Origin: Pseudomonas laurentiana | Lineage (GTDB): Bacteria > Pseudomonadota > Gammaproteobacteria > Pseudomonadales > Pseudomonadaceae | Reading direction: 5' to 3' | Length of the DNA: 64,000 nt | Assembly (NCBI RefSeq): GCF_014648275.1 | Contig: NZ_BMQU01000021.1 | Location: 1 to 64,000, forward strand | Part shown: one piece after another, positions 37,956 through 48,314 of the stretch | Position numbering within the stretch: position 1 is the first letter of the stretch | How the letters are laid out: each line of letters begins with the position of its first letter | Program-made: the position numbers and the translations under genes | Notes under the pieces: model-generated | Seen by the model: the letters and a program-made list of their open reading frames with translations, nothing else | Database searches by the model: none | Told to the model about the DNA's origin: nothing

Positions 37956-38834
37956 ATGAGGCGTGGGTTTCTCGCGGGTATCCTGCAACTGGCAGGTGTG
38001 TTGATTGCAGCGGCATTACTGGTCTTAGAAGTGCATCAGGTTGCTCTTGCCGGTGTGGCACTGCTGTGTTTTGTCAGCGCCGGGCTGCTCTATCACGTTC
38101 GCCTGGTGACGGTGATAGAGGTACCGGTTGAGCCCCTGTTGGCCTATGCGCCGGAGGTTGTGCCTGAACCCACACCCGCTGCGTCGATCCCCGAGGTAAT
38201 GCCTCCCGTGCGGGACGACGGCACGCTGCAGAAAACGCTGAAGCAACTTGATGACGCCATCATCCAGACCGAGGCGGACATGCAGTTCGCCGACCAGTTG
38301 GCGCGAGCTGCCGGCGCGCATGTGCGCTCAAGTGCGCAGAGCATCCAGGCGTCTTCGCATATCCTCTGCGAACTTGATACGTCCATGACCACCATTGCCC
38401 GCACCTTCAATGAACTCGGTGCCCAGTCTGTACGCATCGGCGCTCTGGTCGGCAGCATTCAAGATATTGCCCGGCAAACCAATCTGCTGGCCCTGAACGC
38501 GGCCATCGAGGCCGCACGTGCCGGTGAGCAAGGTCGCGGTTTTGCGGTGGTTGCCGATGAGGTCCGGAACCTGTCTCGTCGTGTCGCAGACTCCAGTGCC
38601 CAGATTCAAACCATTGCGGGAGAACTCCAGCAATCGGCGGGTGACGCCCGAGCCGGGATCGAGGGGCTGGGTGCTTCAACGCGTTCGGGCATGGAGCAAG
38701 CCAGCGTCGCGTTGCGCGCCATGGACGAGATACGCGGCGCCGCAGAGCAGCGAATGCAGATCGTCGAGCGGGTCATGGTTGGCCTGAGCGGCCAGCGGCA
38801 GCTGTCAGGGGCAGCCCAAGGCTTGATCGAGTAA
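37956..38834 (+). CDS. Short MCP with a membrane hairpin and no sensory domain
   Basis: About 292 residues from ATG 37956 (ggag upstream; earlier starts at 37935 and 37941 are possible). Two helices separated by only a few residues ([20 protein letters not shown] and [18 protein letters not shown]) lead straight into a Pro-rich linker and an MCP domain with the tip [20 protein letters not shown]. No HAMP, PAS or periplasmic domain exists. It could sense membrane state, act as a coupling scaffold or associate with another sensor. It is transcribed away from the porin gene. Confidence 0.85.
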   Translation: MRRGFLAGILQLAGVLIAAALLVLEVHQVALAGVALLCFVSAGLLYHVRLVTVIEVPVEPLLAYAPEVVPEPTPAASIPEVMPPVRDDGTLQKTLKQLDDAIIQTEADMQFADQLARAAGAHVRSSAQSIQASSHILCELDTSMTTIARTFNELGAQSVRIGALVGSIQDIARQTNLLALNAAIEAARAGEQGRGFAVVADEVRNLSRRVADSSAQIQTIAGELQQSAGDARAGIEGLGASTRSGMEQASVALRAMDEIRGAAEQRMQIVERVMVGLSGQRQLSGAAQGLIE

Positions 38835-38915
38835 CCCGGCCTCGCCGTCATGCTGACGCCATGAGCTAGTCTGTTTCTAGGTGTTACGGCATAGCGCCGG
38901 TCCGAGGAGACAGCC

Positions 38916-39209
38916 ATGAAGCGAGTACTGTTGAGCCTTGCCCTGTTCGCGATGGTCGGGTTCGCGAAAGCTGAAATTCCAATGGTGAATGCGACTTGCC
39001 CAGGGGGTATCGATGTGCATGCCGATGAAGGCGGGCCGATCTACATCAATGGTGAAGAGGGCAAACTGAAGACACTGAATGAAAACCAGTATGAAGCCAC
39101 TGGTGGAGGAATAACCATCTCGTTGAGCATCGACCGCGACGGCACACCTTCGGTGTCGTACAGCAGCAAGGACGGTGCGAATGGGGTCTGCGAGATGACA
39201 GAGGATTGA
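38916..39209 (+). CDS. Small secreted protein
   Basis: 97 residues; ATG 38916 follows gaggagaca. The first ~20 residues (MKRVLLSLALFAMVGFAKA) are a clear Sec signal. The mature part is acidic and beta-rich with two cysteines (NATCPGGID and NGVCEMTED) able to form one disulfide. No family recognised. It follows the short MCP gene on the same strand with 81 bases between them. Confidence 0.7.
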   Translation: MKRVLLSLALFAMVGFAKAEIPMVNATCPGGIDVHADEGGPIYINGEEGKLKTLNENQYEATGGGITISLSIDRDGTPSVSYSSKDGANGVCEMTED

Positions 39210-39259
39210 AGTACCTGGGCTGACCTTGACGGGAAGACCAGGGCACACGAGGTGGTCGA

Positions 39260-39279
39260 CCGGGCACTGCTGTGCCCGG
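39260..39279. terminator. Hairpin in the convergent gap after the small secreted gene
   Basis: CCGGGCAC and GTGCCCGG pair with a TGCT loop. It has no T-run on either side, so it may be a weak terminator or just a stable stem. Confidence 0.4.
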
Positions 39280-39341
39280 AGATCACCCCGTGCTCAAGAG
39301 GTCACTTGATGTCGCCTACGTAGCACCGGTGGCGCCGAGGG

Positions 39342-40967
39342 CTACGTATCGAACCTCGAAACCACTGTGTTCAGTTCTGCCGCCAGGCGCGACAGTTCGT
39401 TGCTCGCGGCGTTGGTTTGCGAAGCCCCCGCCGCCGACTGCATCGACAGGTTGCGAATGTTCAACAGGTTGCTGTCGACCTCCCGGGCCACCTGCGATTG
39501 TTCCTGTGCGGCGCTGGCGATCACCAGATTGCGTTCGTTGATTTCGCTGATGGCCGTGTAGATGGATTCCAGCACTTCGCCGCAGGCTTGGGTGATGGAC
39601 AGGTTGGCCTGGGCTTTCTCGGTGCTTGAGCGCATTGACTGTACGGCGGTCTCAGTGCCGCTTTGCACGTTACTGATCATCTGCTCGATTTCACGTGTCG
39701 ACGCTTGGGTGCGATAGGCCAGGGTACGGACCTCATCGGCGACCACTGCAAAGCCTCGTCCGGCTTCACCCGCCCGCGCAGCCTCGATAGCGGCGTTGAG
39801 CGCCAGCAGGTTGGTTTGTTCGGAGATGCTGCGAATCACGTCCAGCACCTTGCCAATCTCGAGGATCTGGCCCGCGAGCTTCTGGATGTGCCCGGCGCTT
39901 TGCTTGATGTCATCGGCCATGGCCTGGGTGCCTTCGATCGTGCCTCTGACCTGCTGCCGGCTTTGGGCGGAGAGGGTATTGGAGTGAGTGGCGGCCTCGG
40001 ACGTCGATACCGCGTTGTGGGCGACTTCTTCCACGGCGGTCGTCATTTCGGTCACGGCGGTAGCGGCTTGTTCCAGTTCGTGGTCCTGCTGTTGCAACCC
40101 CCGGTTGGTTTCCTCAGTGACGGCATTGAGTTGGGTCGCAGCGGCGGCGAGTTGTGCTGCCGAGGTGCTGATCTGGATGATGGTATGGCGCTGGCTGTCC
40201 TGCATGCGCTGCAATTCGCTGAACAACACGCCGATTTCGTTCTGGCTGTCGACCCTGATGGGTTCGCGCAGGTTGCCATTGGCAATGCGTTTGAAATGCC
40301 GGCCTGCTAGCTCCAGTGGGCTCAGGACGCGGCTTGCGATAAACACCCAACAAAGTACTGCGAGCAGCACCGTCAAGGCCACCAGCAACCCGGCGGTGAT
40401 CTGCGCTTGCTTGAGTTTTACGCCGGCCTCGGCCATCAGCGCCTCACTGCGGCTGTTGAGTGACTGCATCATGCTTGTGCGCTGTTCCTGCAGCTTGCCC
40501 ATGGCCGTTGAAGCGTCTGCGTTGACGCGGAAGTAGCCTGCCAGGTCATTTGCGCGGGCTGCGGCGCGCTGCCCCTCGATGGCCTTGCCGTACTCGCTGA
40601 AGGACGCTTCGAGTTGCAGGCCCAAGGCCTTGTCCGCTGGCGTCAGCAGGGTGGACGAATAGTTGTCGATTTTTTCCAGGGCGGAACGCCAGATATCCTC
40701 CGAGCGGATGAGCCGTGCTTTTGCAGCGTCCTTCTGCCCGCCGATGTCTTCAATGAACGCTGAGGACACGTTGGCGCTCGCACGGATGGCCAGCAGCAAG
40801 GCGTTGTTGAGCCTGTCGGCCTGCAGGGCAGTACTGTGCAGCTCCCTGATATGGGCGTCGCTTCGTTCGGCTGCACGCCACGCGTCGACAGTAGAGAACA
40901 GCAGCGCCAGGACAAACAGCAGCAGTACGCAGCACATCCCGGTACGGATTTTAAGATGACGAAACAT
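39342..40967 (-). CDS. Methyl-accepting chemotaxis protein with 4-helix-bundle sensor
   Basis: About 541 residues from ATG 40967 (ggagcga upstream). Helix one ([18 protein letters not shown]) and helix two ([18 protein letters not shown]) enclose a ~150-residue helical periplasmic domain of the TarH/4HB type ([19 protein letters not shown]). HAMP follows ([20 protein letters not shown]), then a long coiled coil and the tip [20 protein letters not shown]. The ligand is unknown. It is divergent from the 721-residue MCP with about 470 bases between the starts, and convergent with the small secreted protein gene. Confidence 0.92.
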   Translation of the reverse strand: MFRHLKIRTGMCCVLLLFVLALLFSTVDAWRAAERSDAHIRELHSTALQADRLNNALLLAIRASANVSSAFIEDIGGQKDAAKARLIRSEDIWRSALEKIDNYSSTLLTPADKALGLQLEASFSEYGKAIEGQRAAARANDLAGYFRVNADASTAMGKLQEQRTSMMQSLNSRSEALMAEAGVKLKQAQITAGLLVALTVLLAVLCWVFIASRVLSPLELAGRHFKRIANGNLREPIRVDSQNEIGVLFSELQRMQDSQRHTIIQISTSAAQLAAAATQLNAVTEETNRGLQQQDHELEQAATAVTEMTTAVEEVAHNAVSTSEAATHSNTLSAQSRQQVRGTIEGTQAMADDIKQSAGHIQKLAGQILEIGKVLDVIRSISEQTNLLALNAAIEAARAGEAGRGFAVVADEVRTLAYRTQASTREIEQMISNVQSGTETAVQSMRSSTEKAQANLSITQACGEVLESIYTAISEINERNLVIASAAQEQSQVAREVDSNLLNIRNLSMQSAAGASQTNAASNELSRLAAELNTVVSRFDT

Positions 40968-41435
40968 GACGATCGCTCCAAAGATCGAAGGAATTTCAGC
41001 GGATTCTTCGGCCATCCCGGGCGGGATGAGGCGCGTCTGGATTGTTGTTATCAGAGTGATCCGCTGCTTCTTTATCTCTGAACGGGTTGTTGATCTTGAG
41101 CGTGTAAAACGGGATTTGTGCGATTATCGAACACTGATGGCGTCAATCCACAGCCCGCAGGATTTCGTATGCCCCGTGAACGAGCGTTGAGCCCTGTGCG
41201 CACCGTTTTGATGCGTACGGGTTCCCTTGACGCTGCATGTTGAATGCCGGGTGAAGGCTATTGGCTATTATTTTTTTCGGAAAAATACGCTGTAAATTCC
41301 GTGCTTTTTGGAGGATCTACACGGATAGATGACTTAAATCGACAGTTTCTTTTAGGTTGGATCGTTAGCACGCTTTCAACATGGCGTGGTAATTGCTTTC
41401 TAGTTCGGCGCCCAATGTCGTAGCTGGAGAAGAGA
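40968..41435. other. Divergent region between two MCP genes
   Basis: About 470 bases carrying the promoters of both receptors. I looked for flagellar sigma-28 boxes and found no match good enough to claim. No gene or hairpin is supportable. Confidence 0.4.
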
Positions 41436-43601
41436 ATGTCGCTATCAAGCAATTCCATGCAGTTATCCTCCGCCGAAAAACGCTGGTTGCCTTGGTTTGG
41501 CAAGACCGGAAAACTGGCCATGAACTGGTCGTGCCGTCTCAATCGATCGGCTTACCCGGTGATTGAGCAGACATTCGAAGCGATCGCCGAAACCCGTGTG
41601 AAGCTGCTGCAGAACTGGGCGCGGGAGCAGTGGGAACACCTGGCCGAACTGGCTGCTACCTTGAGCCGCGATGGAACCCAACCTGGCCCGGGTCCATTGC
41701 AGGAGAAGCTGGCCCAGGCCGAAGACTTTTCCGAACTTTTTGTCGTTGACCCCCAGGGCGTCGTCATCGCCTCGACCTGGAATGGTCATGCCGGAAGGTC
41801 GCCGTGCAATGCCAAGGCCCTTGCTGCCGGGTTGCAGGCAGCGTTCCTGCACGGCCCTTACAGTGATCCATTGACGTTGCAGATTGGCCCTTCATCGTCG
41901 CGTTTTCATGACGAAGTCACGCTGATGTTCTATCAACCCCTGAAGGTCGACGGCAAAGTGCTCGGCTGCCTCTGTGGTCGGGTGCCGAACGATGTGCTGG
42001 GTGATTTGATCCAGCGTGAGGCCGGGCACATTTTTGCCGAGTCCGGGGACAACTACCTGTTCATGGTGCAGTCACGCTTCGATCCGGCAGTACAGCCCGG
42101 GGTCGCCTTGTCGCGCTCGCGTTTCGAAGACGGCACTTTTACCCACGGCGAGAACCTCAAGAGCGGCGTACATACGCCCTGGAAAACTGTCCAGGTACAG
42201 CGTCACACCGAACTGGAACTGCGCTTCACCGACCCTTCGACCCAGGAGCTGCATCCCGGTGTGCGCGAAACCATCCGCACGGGCGCCAATTTGTTTGTGA
42301 CCTATCCCGGCTACTCCGACTACCGGCATATTCCGGTGGTGGGCAAGGGCGTCACCTTCCAGTTGCCCGGCTCACCGGACCGTTGGGGCATGATGTGCGA
42401 GGCTGACCTGGAAGAGGTCTATCGCCGCCGTTCGCTGAGCTATGGCCTTATGAAGCCTTACCTGGCGACCATGGCCGGCCTGTTTGGCTGCAACTATCTG
42501 GTTCAACACTACAGTGGCCTTGCCCAAGGGGTGATTGATCTCTGCGAGATGTCGAGCATGCTCGTTGCGGCGTTGCTGTTCCGCTCCCTGGGGCCCAGAC
42601 GCCTGGCCGCACGCCTCACTGAAATGACCGGGGTGATCAGAACCATCGCCGAGGGCGAAGGCAACCTGCGCCAGCGCCTCGACACGTCGCGCATGGCCAA
42701 TGACGAGACGGGTGACATGGGGCGCTGGATCAACAGTTTCATCGACCATCTGGATGCCGTCGTGGGGCAGGTGATCAAGGCCAGTCACAGTGTTGGCAAA
42801 ACCAATCAGCTGATGCTCGGGCGTAGCCAGGCGGCCAGCCTCACGTCTGAAGAAGTTGCCCAGGCGGTACACAGCATGATGATTATCGTCGAAGACCAGT
42901 TGGGCGAGATTCAGCAGGCCTCGGCCAGTGCCGAGCAGATGAAACAGGCCATGGATGAAGTGGTCACCCGTGCCCGCGAGCAATTTTTGGAGGTCCAGGC
43001 GGGCACTCAATCGATTCGTAATGTCGTCGAGCGCTCGTCCTCCAGCGTCCAGTTGCTCGACAGCCGCATGGGCGAGATTGGCACCATCACCGGGCTGATC
43101 AGCGATATCACCAACCAGACCAACCTGCTGGCGCTGAACGCCGCGATCGAGGCGGCGCGCGCCGGCGAGCATGGTCGCGGATTTGCCGTGGTCGCTGATG
43201 AAGTCCGTACCTTGGCGTCGCGCACGTCGAAGGCCGCTGACGATATCCGGCTGATGGTCGAAGGTCTTCAACGTGAAACGCAGCAGGCGGTGGGTTTTAT
43301 GGAAGACGGGGTCAAGGATGTCGACAACAGCCTGCGTCTGGCTGAAGAGGCTTCTTCGGAAAACGTACAACTGCACCAGGCCGTGGAAAACATGTTCGCC
43401 ATCATTCAGCAGTTGAATCAACGCAGCCTGGACTATGGCAAGACCATCAAGCAGGTCGATCAGTCGTCTGCCGAAATGCGCCAGACCGTCACCGTGCTGC
43501 AGACCAGCGCGGAAACCGTCAGGCTCGATGCCAACAAACTGCAGAAGCTGGTCGGGCTGTTTGAGGTGAGCAGCAACGCCCGACAACGGGATGCAGCCTA
43601 G
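41436..43601 (+). CDS. Large methyl-accepting protein with an N-terminal sensor preceding its hydrophobic segments
   Basis: 721 residues; start after tggagaagag. Residues 1-335 form a sensor region with Cache-like features ([46 protein letters not shown]) but no N-terminal signal or first transmembrane helix. Two modest hydrophobic stretches follow (~341-357 and ~372-385), then a HAMP-like segment (~386-450) and an MCP domain with the tip [20 protein letters not shown]. If those stretches make a hairpin, the sensor would face the cytosol. If not, the N terminus may be exported by an unusual route. Its 3' end overlaps the convergent IclR gene by 4 bases. Confidence 0.88.
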   Translation: MSLSSNSMQLSSAEKRWLPWFGKTGKLAMNWSCRLNRSAYPVIEQTFEAIAETRVKLLQNWAREQWEHLAELAATLSRDGTQPGPGPLQEKLAQAEDFSELFVVDPQGVVIASTWNGHAGRSPCNAKALAAGLQAAFLHGPYSDPLTLQIGPSSSRFHDEVTLMFYQPLKVDGKVLGCLCGRVPNDVLGDLIQREAGHIFAESGDNYLFMVQSRFDPAVQPGVALSRSRFEDGTFTHGENLKSGVHTPWKTVQVQRHTELELRFTDPSTQELHPGVRETIRTGANLFVTYPGYSDYRHIPVVGKGVTFQLPGSPDRWGMMCEADLEEVYRRRSLSYGLMKPYLATMAGLFGCNYLVQHYSGLAQGVIDLCEMSSMLVAALLFRSLGPRRLAARLTEMTGVIRTIAEGEGNLRQRLDTSRMANDETGDMGRWINSFIDHLDAVVGQVIKASHSVGKTNQLMLGRSQAASLTSEEVAQAVHSMMIIVEDQLGEIQQASASAEQMKQAMDEVVTRAREQFLEVQAGTQSIRNVVERSSSSVQLLDSRMGEIGTITGLISDITNQTNLLALNAAIEAARAGEHGRGFAVVADEVRTLASRTSKAADDIRLMVEGLQRETQQAVGFMEDGVKDVDNSLRLAEEASSENVQLHQAVENMFAIIQQLNQRSLDYGKTIKQVDQSSAEMRQTVTVLQTSAETVRLDANKLQKLVGLFEVSSNARQRDAA

Positions 43602-44410
43602 AGCGTGCTGGTTGAACTGATACCTTGTGGGGTGTTTGCCTTGTGATAGCCGAGCTCTTCGCTGATCTGCGTCGCGCAGTGCATCAGTAGTTCGGTAAAG
43701 CGTGCCTGCGTGCCGTCCGGGTCCATGATCGCATCGGGGCCGGACAGGTTGATCGCTGCGCTAATACGTCCGGTGTGATCGCGTATGCCGGTGGCGATGG
43801 CCGTCGAGTAATCCGAGCGGTGCACGACCCATTGCCGCTCGCGGTCGACGGCTGCGAGCTGTTCCAGCTCCGGTAGGGTGCGCGGCGCAGGCGCTGGGTA
43901 GTCATCAAGACGGACATGCTGGTACAGCAGGCGCAGTTGCGCGGTGCCCAGGTCGCTTAACAGTACGCGACCCATGGCGGTGCAATGGCAGGCGATGCGT
44001 GTGCCAATCGGGATGTTCACTGACAGTCGCTGGGCGGCAAAGGCACGGTAGAGGTACAGGCTGTCAGTCCCTTCCCGGATGCTCAAATGACATGACAGGG
44101 ACGTGCTGTCACGCAGTGCATTGAGGTGCGGCATGGCGATTTCGACGATGTCGCGGCTGGCCAGGTAGCTGAAGCCCGTGGAGATGACCTGAGCGCCCAG
44201 TTCGTATTGGTTGTTGTGTTTCTTCAGGTAGCCCATGTCGGTGAGGGTGTAGAGGATGCGGTAGATGGCCGAATTGCTCACGCCAAGCTGCTCAGCAATT
44301 TCGTTGATGCCCAAGGCGCGGGTTTGAGCGTCAAACAACCCAAGCACGCTGAGCCCACGTTGCAGCGCCGGTACGCTGTAGTCGGTTTCCTTTTCAATGC
44401 TCGACATCAT
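43598..44410 (-). CDS. IclR-family transcriptional regulator
   Basis: About 270 residues from ATG 44410 (or the next codon). The N-terminal winged helix ([20 protein letters not shown]) and the C-terminal effector domain ([31 protein letters not shown]) are standard for IclR. It lies 88 bases downstream of mgdD on the same strand, so it may be the last gene of the methylamine-catabolic unit or a separate regulator of it. It is convergent with the large MCP gene. Effector unknown. Confidence 0.88.
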   Translation of the reverse strand: MMSSIEKETDYSVPALQRGLSVLGLFDAQTRALGINEIAEQLGVSNSAIYRILYTLTDMGYLKKHNNQYELGAQVISTGFSYLASRDIVEIAMPHLNALRDSTSLSCHLSIREGTDSLYLYRAFAAQRLSVNIPIGTRIACHCTAMGRVLLSDLGTAQLRLLYQHVRLDDYPAPAPRTLPELEQLAAVDRERQWVVHRSDYSTAIATGIRDHTGRISAAINLSGPDAIMDPDGTQARFTELLMHCATQISEELGYHKANTPQGISSTSTL

Positions 44411-44498
44411 CGGCTCCAGTCGTGGTGCGCGGCAGGGTTGCCCGAGCAGGCCTGGTGGCACTCGGGCGTTGTTCCTCGTTCCAGCCTGTTTGCAGGGT

Positions 44499-45092
44499 TT
44501 AGTGCCTCAAGGCTTCAGGCTCCAGCAGGGCACCATTGAACTCACTCATGGCGTCCAGTACGGCAGCTTTGAAGTAGGCCAGCGAGGCGCGATCGCACAG
44601 CAGTTGGAAACGCGGCAGGTCGATTGGGCCCAGGTTGATCACGATGACGTTGATTCGCGCCGCCGAGGTTTGTGCCACTGCACCGACCGGGAAGGCCTCG
44701 GGGCGCAGGTCGACCCCGCAAAGCTTGGCCATGACCTCGCTGATGCAGGCGCCGCTCAGTTGCAGCCAGGCGTGGCTGTCCTGACGTGGGAGCAGGTAAT
44801 TGGCGTTGTGGTCCAGCTCCCAACTGACTTCTTCATCGGCAATGCGTTGCCCTTGATCGGCCAGGCCACCGAGCAGCAGGTACTCGGTCTGGGACAGGCG
44901 TGCGACCTGGCTACCGTCGGCCTGGAGCACGGCGCGGTTGGGCGCTTCGGGCAGCTCGAAACCGCGTACGCGCAGGTAGTCGGCGCTGTGCGTGCCACGA
45001 AAGCCGATGCGGGGCAGTGCGGTCAGGTCAATCAAGGCGCACTGCTGCAGGGCGCCGACATCGAGTAGAGGCTGTGCGTGCAGGTTAGACAT
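44499..45092 (-). CDS. mgdD: N-methylglutamate dehydrogenase small subunit D (SoxG-like)
   Basis: 197 residues, homologous to the gamma subunit of heterotetrameric sarcosine oxidase (LPRIGFRGTHSADYLR, QTEYLLLGG, SCHAWLQLSG-like region at SHAWLQLSGACISE). It belongs to the GcvT-like fold and packs against the alpha subunit. It starts 3 bases after the mgdC stop. In the pathway context it is best read as MgdD rather than true SoxG; sequence alone cannot separate the two. Confidence 0.82.
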   Translation of the reverse strand: MSNLHAQPLLDVGALQQCALIDLTALPRIGFRGTHSADYLRVRGFELPEAPNRAVLQADGSQVARLSQTEYLLLGGLADQGQRIADEEVSWELDHNANYLLPRQDSHAWLQLSGACISEVMAKLCGVDLRPEAFPVGAVAQTSAARINVIVINLGPIDLPRFQLLCDRASLAYFKAAVLDAMSEFNGALLEPEALRH

Positions 45093-45095
45093 GTC

Positions 45096-47999
45096 TCAGA
45101 GCTCCTGGCGCTGGTTGTCGGGGTCGAAGAACGGCAATTGCACCACGGTGGCCTGAACCACCAGGCCGCCGTCGACGCGGATTGGAATCTGTTGCCCTGG
45201 GGTACTTTGCTCGGGCGCGGCATAGGCCAGGCCGATGATCTGCCCCAGGGTCTGCGAGTGTTCGCAGGAGGTGACGTTGCCGCTGATGTCGGGGCCGTTC
45301 AGTACCAAGTGGCCTTCCAGCGGTTTAGGGCTGCCTGTGGGCAAGGTGAAGCCGACCAGTTTGCGTTTCGCCGGTTGCGCTTGAAGGATGTCCAGCGAGC
45401 GGCGGCCCACGAAGAATGGCTTGCTCCGGTTGATCGCCCAACCCATGTCGATCTCGTCGGGATGGGTCATGCCGTCGGTGTCCTGGCTGATGATCACATG
45501 GCCTTTCTCCAGCCGCAGCAGGCGTTGCGCTTCCACGCCGAAGGGACGGATATCGTAGGCCTTGCCAGCATTCATCAGGGCTTGCCAGAGGGTTGCGCCA
45601 TGGCGCGACGGCACATGGATTTCGTAGCCCAGCTCACCGACGAAGCCGACCCGTAACACGCGGGCCTTGATGCCAGCGACCGTGCCCTGGCGCACGCCCA
45701 GGTAAGGGAAGCCTGCGCTGGACAGGTCAATGTCCGTGCAGAGCGTTTGCAACACCTTGCGCGCGTCCGGCCCGGCCAGGTTCACGGCCGACAGGGCCGC
45801 GGTGACGTTGGCGATATCGACGTTCAGGCGCCATTGGGCGTTCCATTTGAGCATCTGCTGGTAGATGCGATCGACGCCGCTGGTGGTGGCGGTGACGTAG
45901 AAGTGCTGCTCGGCAAAGCGTGCGCAGACACCATCGTCAATCACCACCCCTTGCTCATTGGTCATCAGCGCATAGCGTGAACGGCCTACCGGTTGCTTGA
46001 GGAAGGCAAAGGTGTACAGACGGTTGAGCAACTCGCCGGCGTCCGGTCCGCGCACATCCAGCCCACCGAGCGTGGACACATCGATCAGGCCGACTTTGGT
46101 GCGTACGTGCAGTGCCTCTTGCTGCATGCAGCGTTCGCGTTCACTGGCCTTGCCGTAGTAGGCCGGGCGTTGCCAGATGCCGGCCGGCATCATCTTCGCG
46201 CCGGCGGCCAGGTGCTGCGCGTGCATCGGTGTTTGCCTGAAGGGGTCGAACGCCCGCCCGGCGACGTGGGCCAGTTTCTCTGCCTCGAAGGGTGGGCGGG
46301 CAGTGGTTATCCCGGTTTCACTGACGCTGCGTTGCGTCGACGCCGCGACCAGACGAGCCGTGGGCAACGCCGAGTGACGGCCCTGGGACGGGCCCATGCC
46401 GACGGTGGAGTAACGTTTGACCAACTGGATATCGCGGTAGCCGATCCGGGTCGCATTGATGATGTCGTTGACCTGCAGGTCTTCGTCGAAGTCGACGAAG
46501 TCCTTGCCCTTGGGATGGGGGAAGATAGGCCAAGGAAAGTTGACCCGCGCTTCGGCCTTGAACGACTGCTGCGTCGGGCAGGGTAATGCCAGCGCGGTCA
46601 GGGCCGTGGCAGCAGCATTGGTGGCATCGGCCAGGACGTTGTCCAGGGTATGCCGACCATTGGCGGAACCCGCTACGCCGAGGTTGTTTGGCAGGCCGCT
46701 CAGGGTGAATTCTGCCGCTGCATCGTTGTAGGCCAGCTTGCCGCCAGCCTGGCAGAGCAATTGATACACCGGCATGTAGCCGCCGGACATGCACAGCAGG
46801 TCACAGGCCAGGGTTACGCCGTGGCCGGCCACTTGGCCCTGGCCGGTGATGCTGCGCAGTTCGACGCCCGTGATGTGGCGCATGCCTTTGTCATGCAGGG
46901 CTTCGTAGACAGTCGTCGCAAGGTGGCAACGGATGCTGCGTTTTTCCAAGGCGACGAGCAGATCGCGATTGCTCGGGCCGCTTCGCAGGTCCACCAGTGC
47001 CACAACGTCAACGCCTTGCTCATACAAGTCGAGCGCAGCCAGGTAGCCATCGTCATTGCCGGTGAGCACCACGGCGCGTTTGCCAGGCTTTACGGCATAC
47101 AGCTTCATCAGGCGCTGGGCTGCACTGGTCAGCATCACCCCAGGCAGGTCGTTGTTGCGGAAGATGACGGGCTGGTCGAATGAGCCACTGCAGATCAGGC
47201 ACTGGCTGGCGCGTACCTTGTACAGACGCTTGCCCTGAATCACGGGCAGGTAGTTGTCGGCGAACCAGCCGTTGCAGGTGGCCTGGGTAAGGATGTGGAT
47301 GTTGGCATGCGCTTGGACCGCCTCGATCAACTGGTTGCGCAGGGTGTTGGCGCGTCGGTTGTCGATGTCGAAACGGGCATAGTTCAGCGAGCCACCGAGA
47401 ATCGACTGTTGCTCGACCAGCAACACCTTGGCACCGGCATCGGCAGCGGTCAGTGCGGCTTGCAGGCCGGCCGGGCCTGCACCGATCACCGCAAGGTCGG
47501 CAAACAGGTAGGCCTTGTCGTAGTACTCCGGCTTGAAGTCGAGGTCGAGTACGCCAAGGCCGGCCTTTTTGCGAATGATCGGTTCCCAGAATTTCCAGAT
47601 GCCCTTGGGCTTGTAGAACGAACGGTAATAGAACCCCACCGGCATGAACTTGGAAAACTTGCCCAGGTAGGCGTCCTTGTCGTTTTCCAGCGAGCCGTTG
47701 AAGTTCTGCCCGCTGGCCTCGAGGCCTTGTGTCAACAGTTGGCAGTCGGCCAGGACATTGGGCTCATGGGGTAACTGGATCAGGCTGTTGGCATCTTGCC
47801 CGGCCATGCTCAGCGGGCCGCGTGGGCGGTGGTACTTGAACGAGCGTGACAGTAGAAAGCGGCCATTGGCGAGCAGGGCGCTGGCGATGCTGTCACCCTG
47901 CAGGCCCTGATAGGCGGTGCCATCAAAGCTGAAGGTCAGCGGCTGATTACGATCGATCAGCAGGCCCATGGGGGCCGGAAGGCGATTGGGGAGGCTCAT
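45096..47999 (-). CDS. mgdC: N-methylglutamate dehydrogenase large subunit C (SoxA-like)
   Basis: 967 residues. The N-terminal ferredoxin-like part (FDGTAYQGLQGDSIASALL, then SFKYHRPRGPLSMAGQDAN) is followed by a NAD/FAD Rossmann domain with VIGAGPAGLQAA, a middle segment, and a C-terminal aminomethyltransferase (GcvT-like) domain that binds tetrahydrofolate (DVSTLGGLDVRGPDAGELL, YEIHVPSRHGATLW). It therefore oxidises an N-methyl amino acid with the beta subunit and captures the carbon as methylene-THF. The gene overlaps mgdB by 4 bases. Its setting beside gmaS, mgsABC, folD and purU supports N-methylglutamate as substrate, though sarcosine is the alternative. Confidence 0.88.
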   Translation of the reverse strand: MSLPNRLPAPMGLLIDRNQPLTFSFDGTAYQGLQGDSIASALLANGRFLLSRSFKYHRPRGPLSMAGQDANSLIQLPHEPNVLADCQLLTQGLEASGQNFNGSLENDKDAYLGKFSKFMPVGFYYRSFYKPKGIWKFWEPIIRKKAGLGVLDLDFKPEYYDKAYLFADLAVIGAGPAGLQAALTAADAGAKVLLVEQQSILGGSLNYARFDIDNRRANTLRNQLIEAVQAHANIHILTQATCNGWFADNYLPVIQGKRLYKVRASQCLICSGSFDQPVIFRNNDLPGVMLTSAAQRLMKLYAVKPGKRAVVLTGNDDGYLAALDLYEQGVDVVALVDLRSGPSNRDLLVALEKRSIRCHLATTVYEALHDKGMRHITGVELRSITGQGQVAGHGVTLACDLLCMSGGYMPVYQLLCQAGGKLAYNDAAAEFTLSGLPNNLGVAGSANGRHTLDNVLADATNAAATALTALALPCPTQQSFKAEARVNFPWPIFPHPKGKDFVDFDEDLQVNDIINATRIGYRDIQLVKRYSTVGMGPSQGRHSALPTARLVAASTQRSVSETGITTARPPFEAEKLAHVAGRAFDPFRQTPMHAQHLAAGAKMMPAGIWQRPAYYGKASERERCMQQEALHVRTKVGLIDVSTLGGLDVRGPDAGELLNRLYTFAFLKQPVGRSRYALMTNEQGVVIDDGVCARFAEQHFYVTATTSGVDRIYQQMLKWNAQWRLNVDIANVTAALSAVNLAGPDARKVLQTLCTDIDLSSAGFPYLGVRQGTVAGIKARVLRVGFVGELGYEIHVPSRHGATLWQALMNAGKAYDIRPFGVEAQRLLRLEKGHVIISQDTDGMTHPDEIDMGWAINRSKPFFVGRRSLDILQAQPAKRKLVGFTLPTGSPKPLEGHLVLNGPDISGNVTSCEHSQTLGQIIGLAYAAPEQSTPGQQIPIRVDGGLVVQATVVQLPFFDPDNQRQEL

Positions 48000-48301
48000 C
48001 CTGCGATCTCCTGCGGTTGCGCGGCAGTGAACTCAACCCGCGTGCTGAACAGTTCCCGAGGGTCGAAGGTGCGGATAATGTCGTCAGTCACGGTGTGGCG
48101 TTCAGCCAGAAACCAGTAGCTGGAGGGGGTGTGCATCCACCATTCGCGAACCACGCCGAGGGTGTCCTCGCTGTTGAAGACATAGGCCGCCCATTCACTG
48201 TCGCTGCAGGTATCCGGGTTCGGCATTGGCTTGAACTCGCCACCGTAGGTGAACTCGCTGATGTTGCGAGGCCCATTGAGCGGGCAAATCATGACTTTCA
48301 T
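47996..48301 (-). CDS. mgdB: N-methylglutamate dehydrogenase small subunit B (SoxD-like) with altered zinc site
   Basis: About 101 residues from ATG 48301. It is the delta subunit of the sarcosine-oxidase-type complex (CPLNGPRNISEFTYGGE, EWWMHTPSSYWFL). In Stenotrophomonas/Corynebacterium-type enzymes zinc is held by Cys6, Cys9, His59 and Cys63; here Cys6 and the His (57) remain, but position 9 is Asn and the fourth site (61) is Ser. The zinc is therefore probably lost. It begins 13 bases after the mgdA stop and overlaps mgdC by 4. Confidence 0.82.
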   Translation of the reverse strand: MKVMICPLNGPRNISEFTYGGEFKPMPNPDTCSDSEWAAYVFNSEDTLGVVREWWMHTPSSYWFLAERHTVTDDIIRTFDPRELFSTRVEFTAAQPQEIAG

Positions 48302-48314
48302 CTCACGCTCTCCG

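Noticed and set aside
40968-41435. Possible sigma-28 promoter boxes between the two MCP genes
   Set aside because: Only a partial match (TTCGATAA) without a correctly spaced upstream element.
42372-43586. 404-codon open frame antisense to the large MCP
   Set aside because: The plus-strand MCP is unmistakable, and the opposite frame shows only complement patterns.
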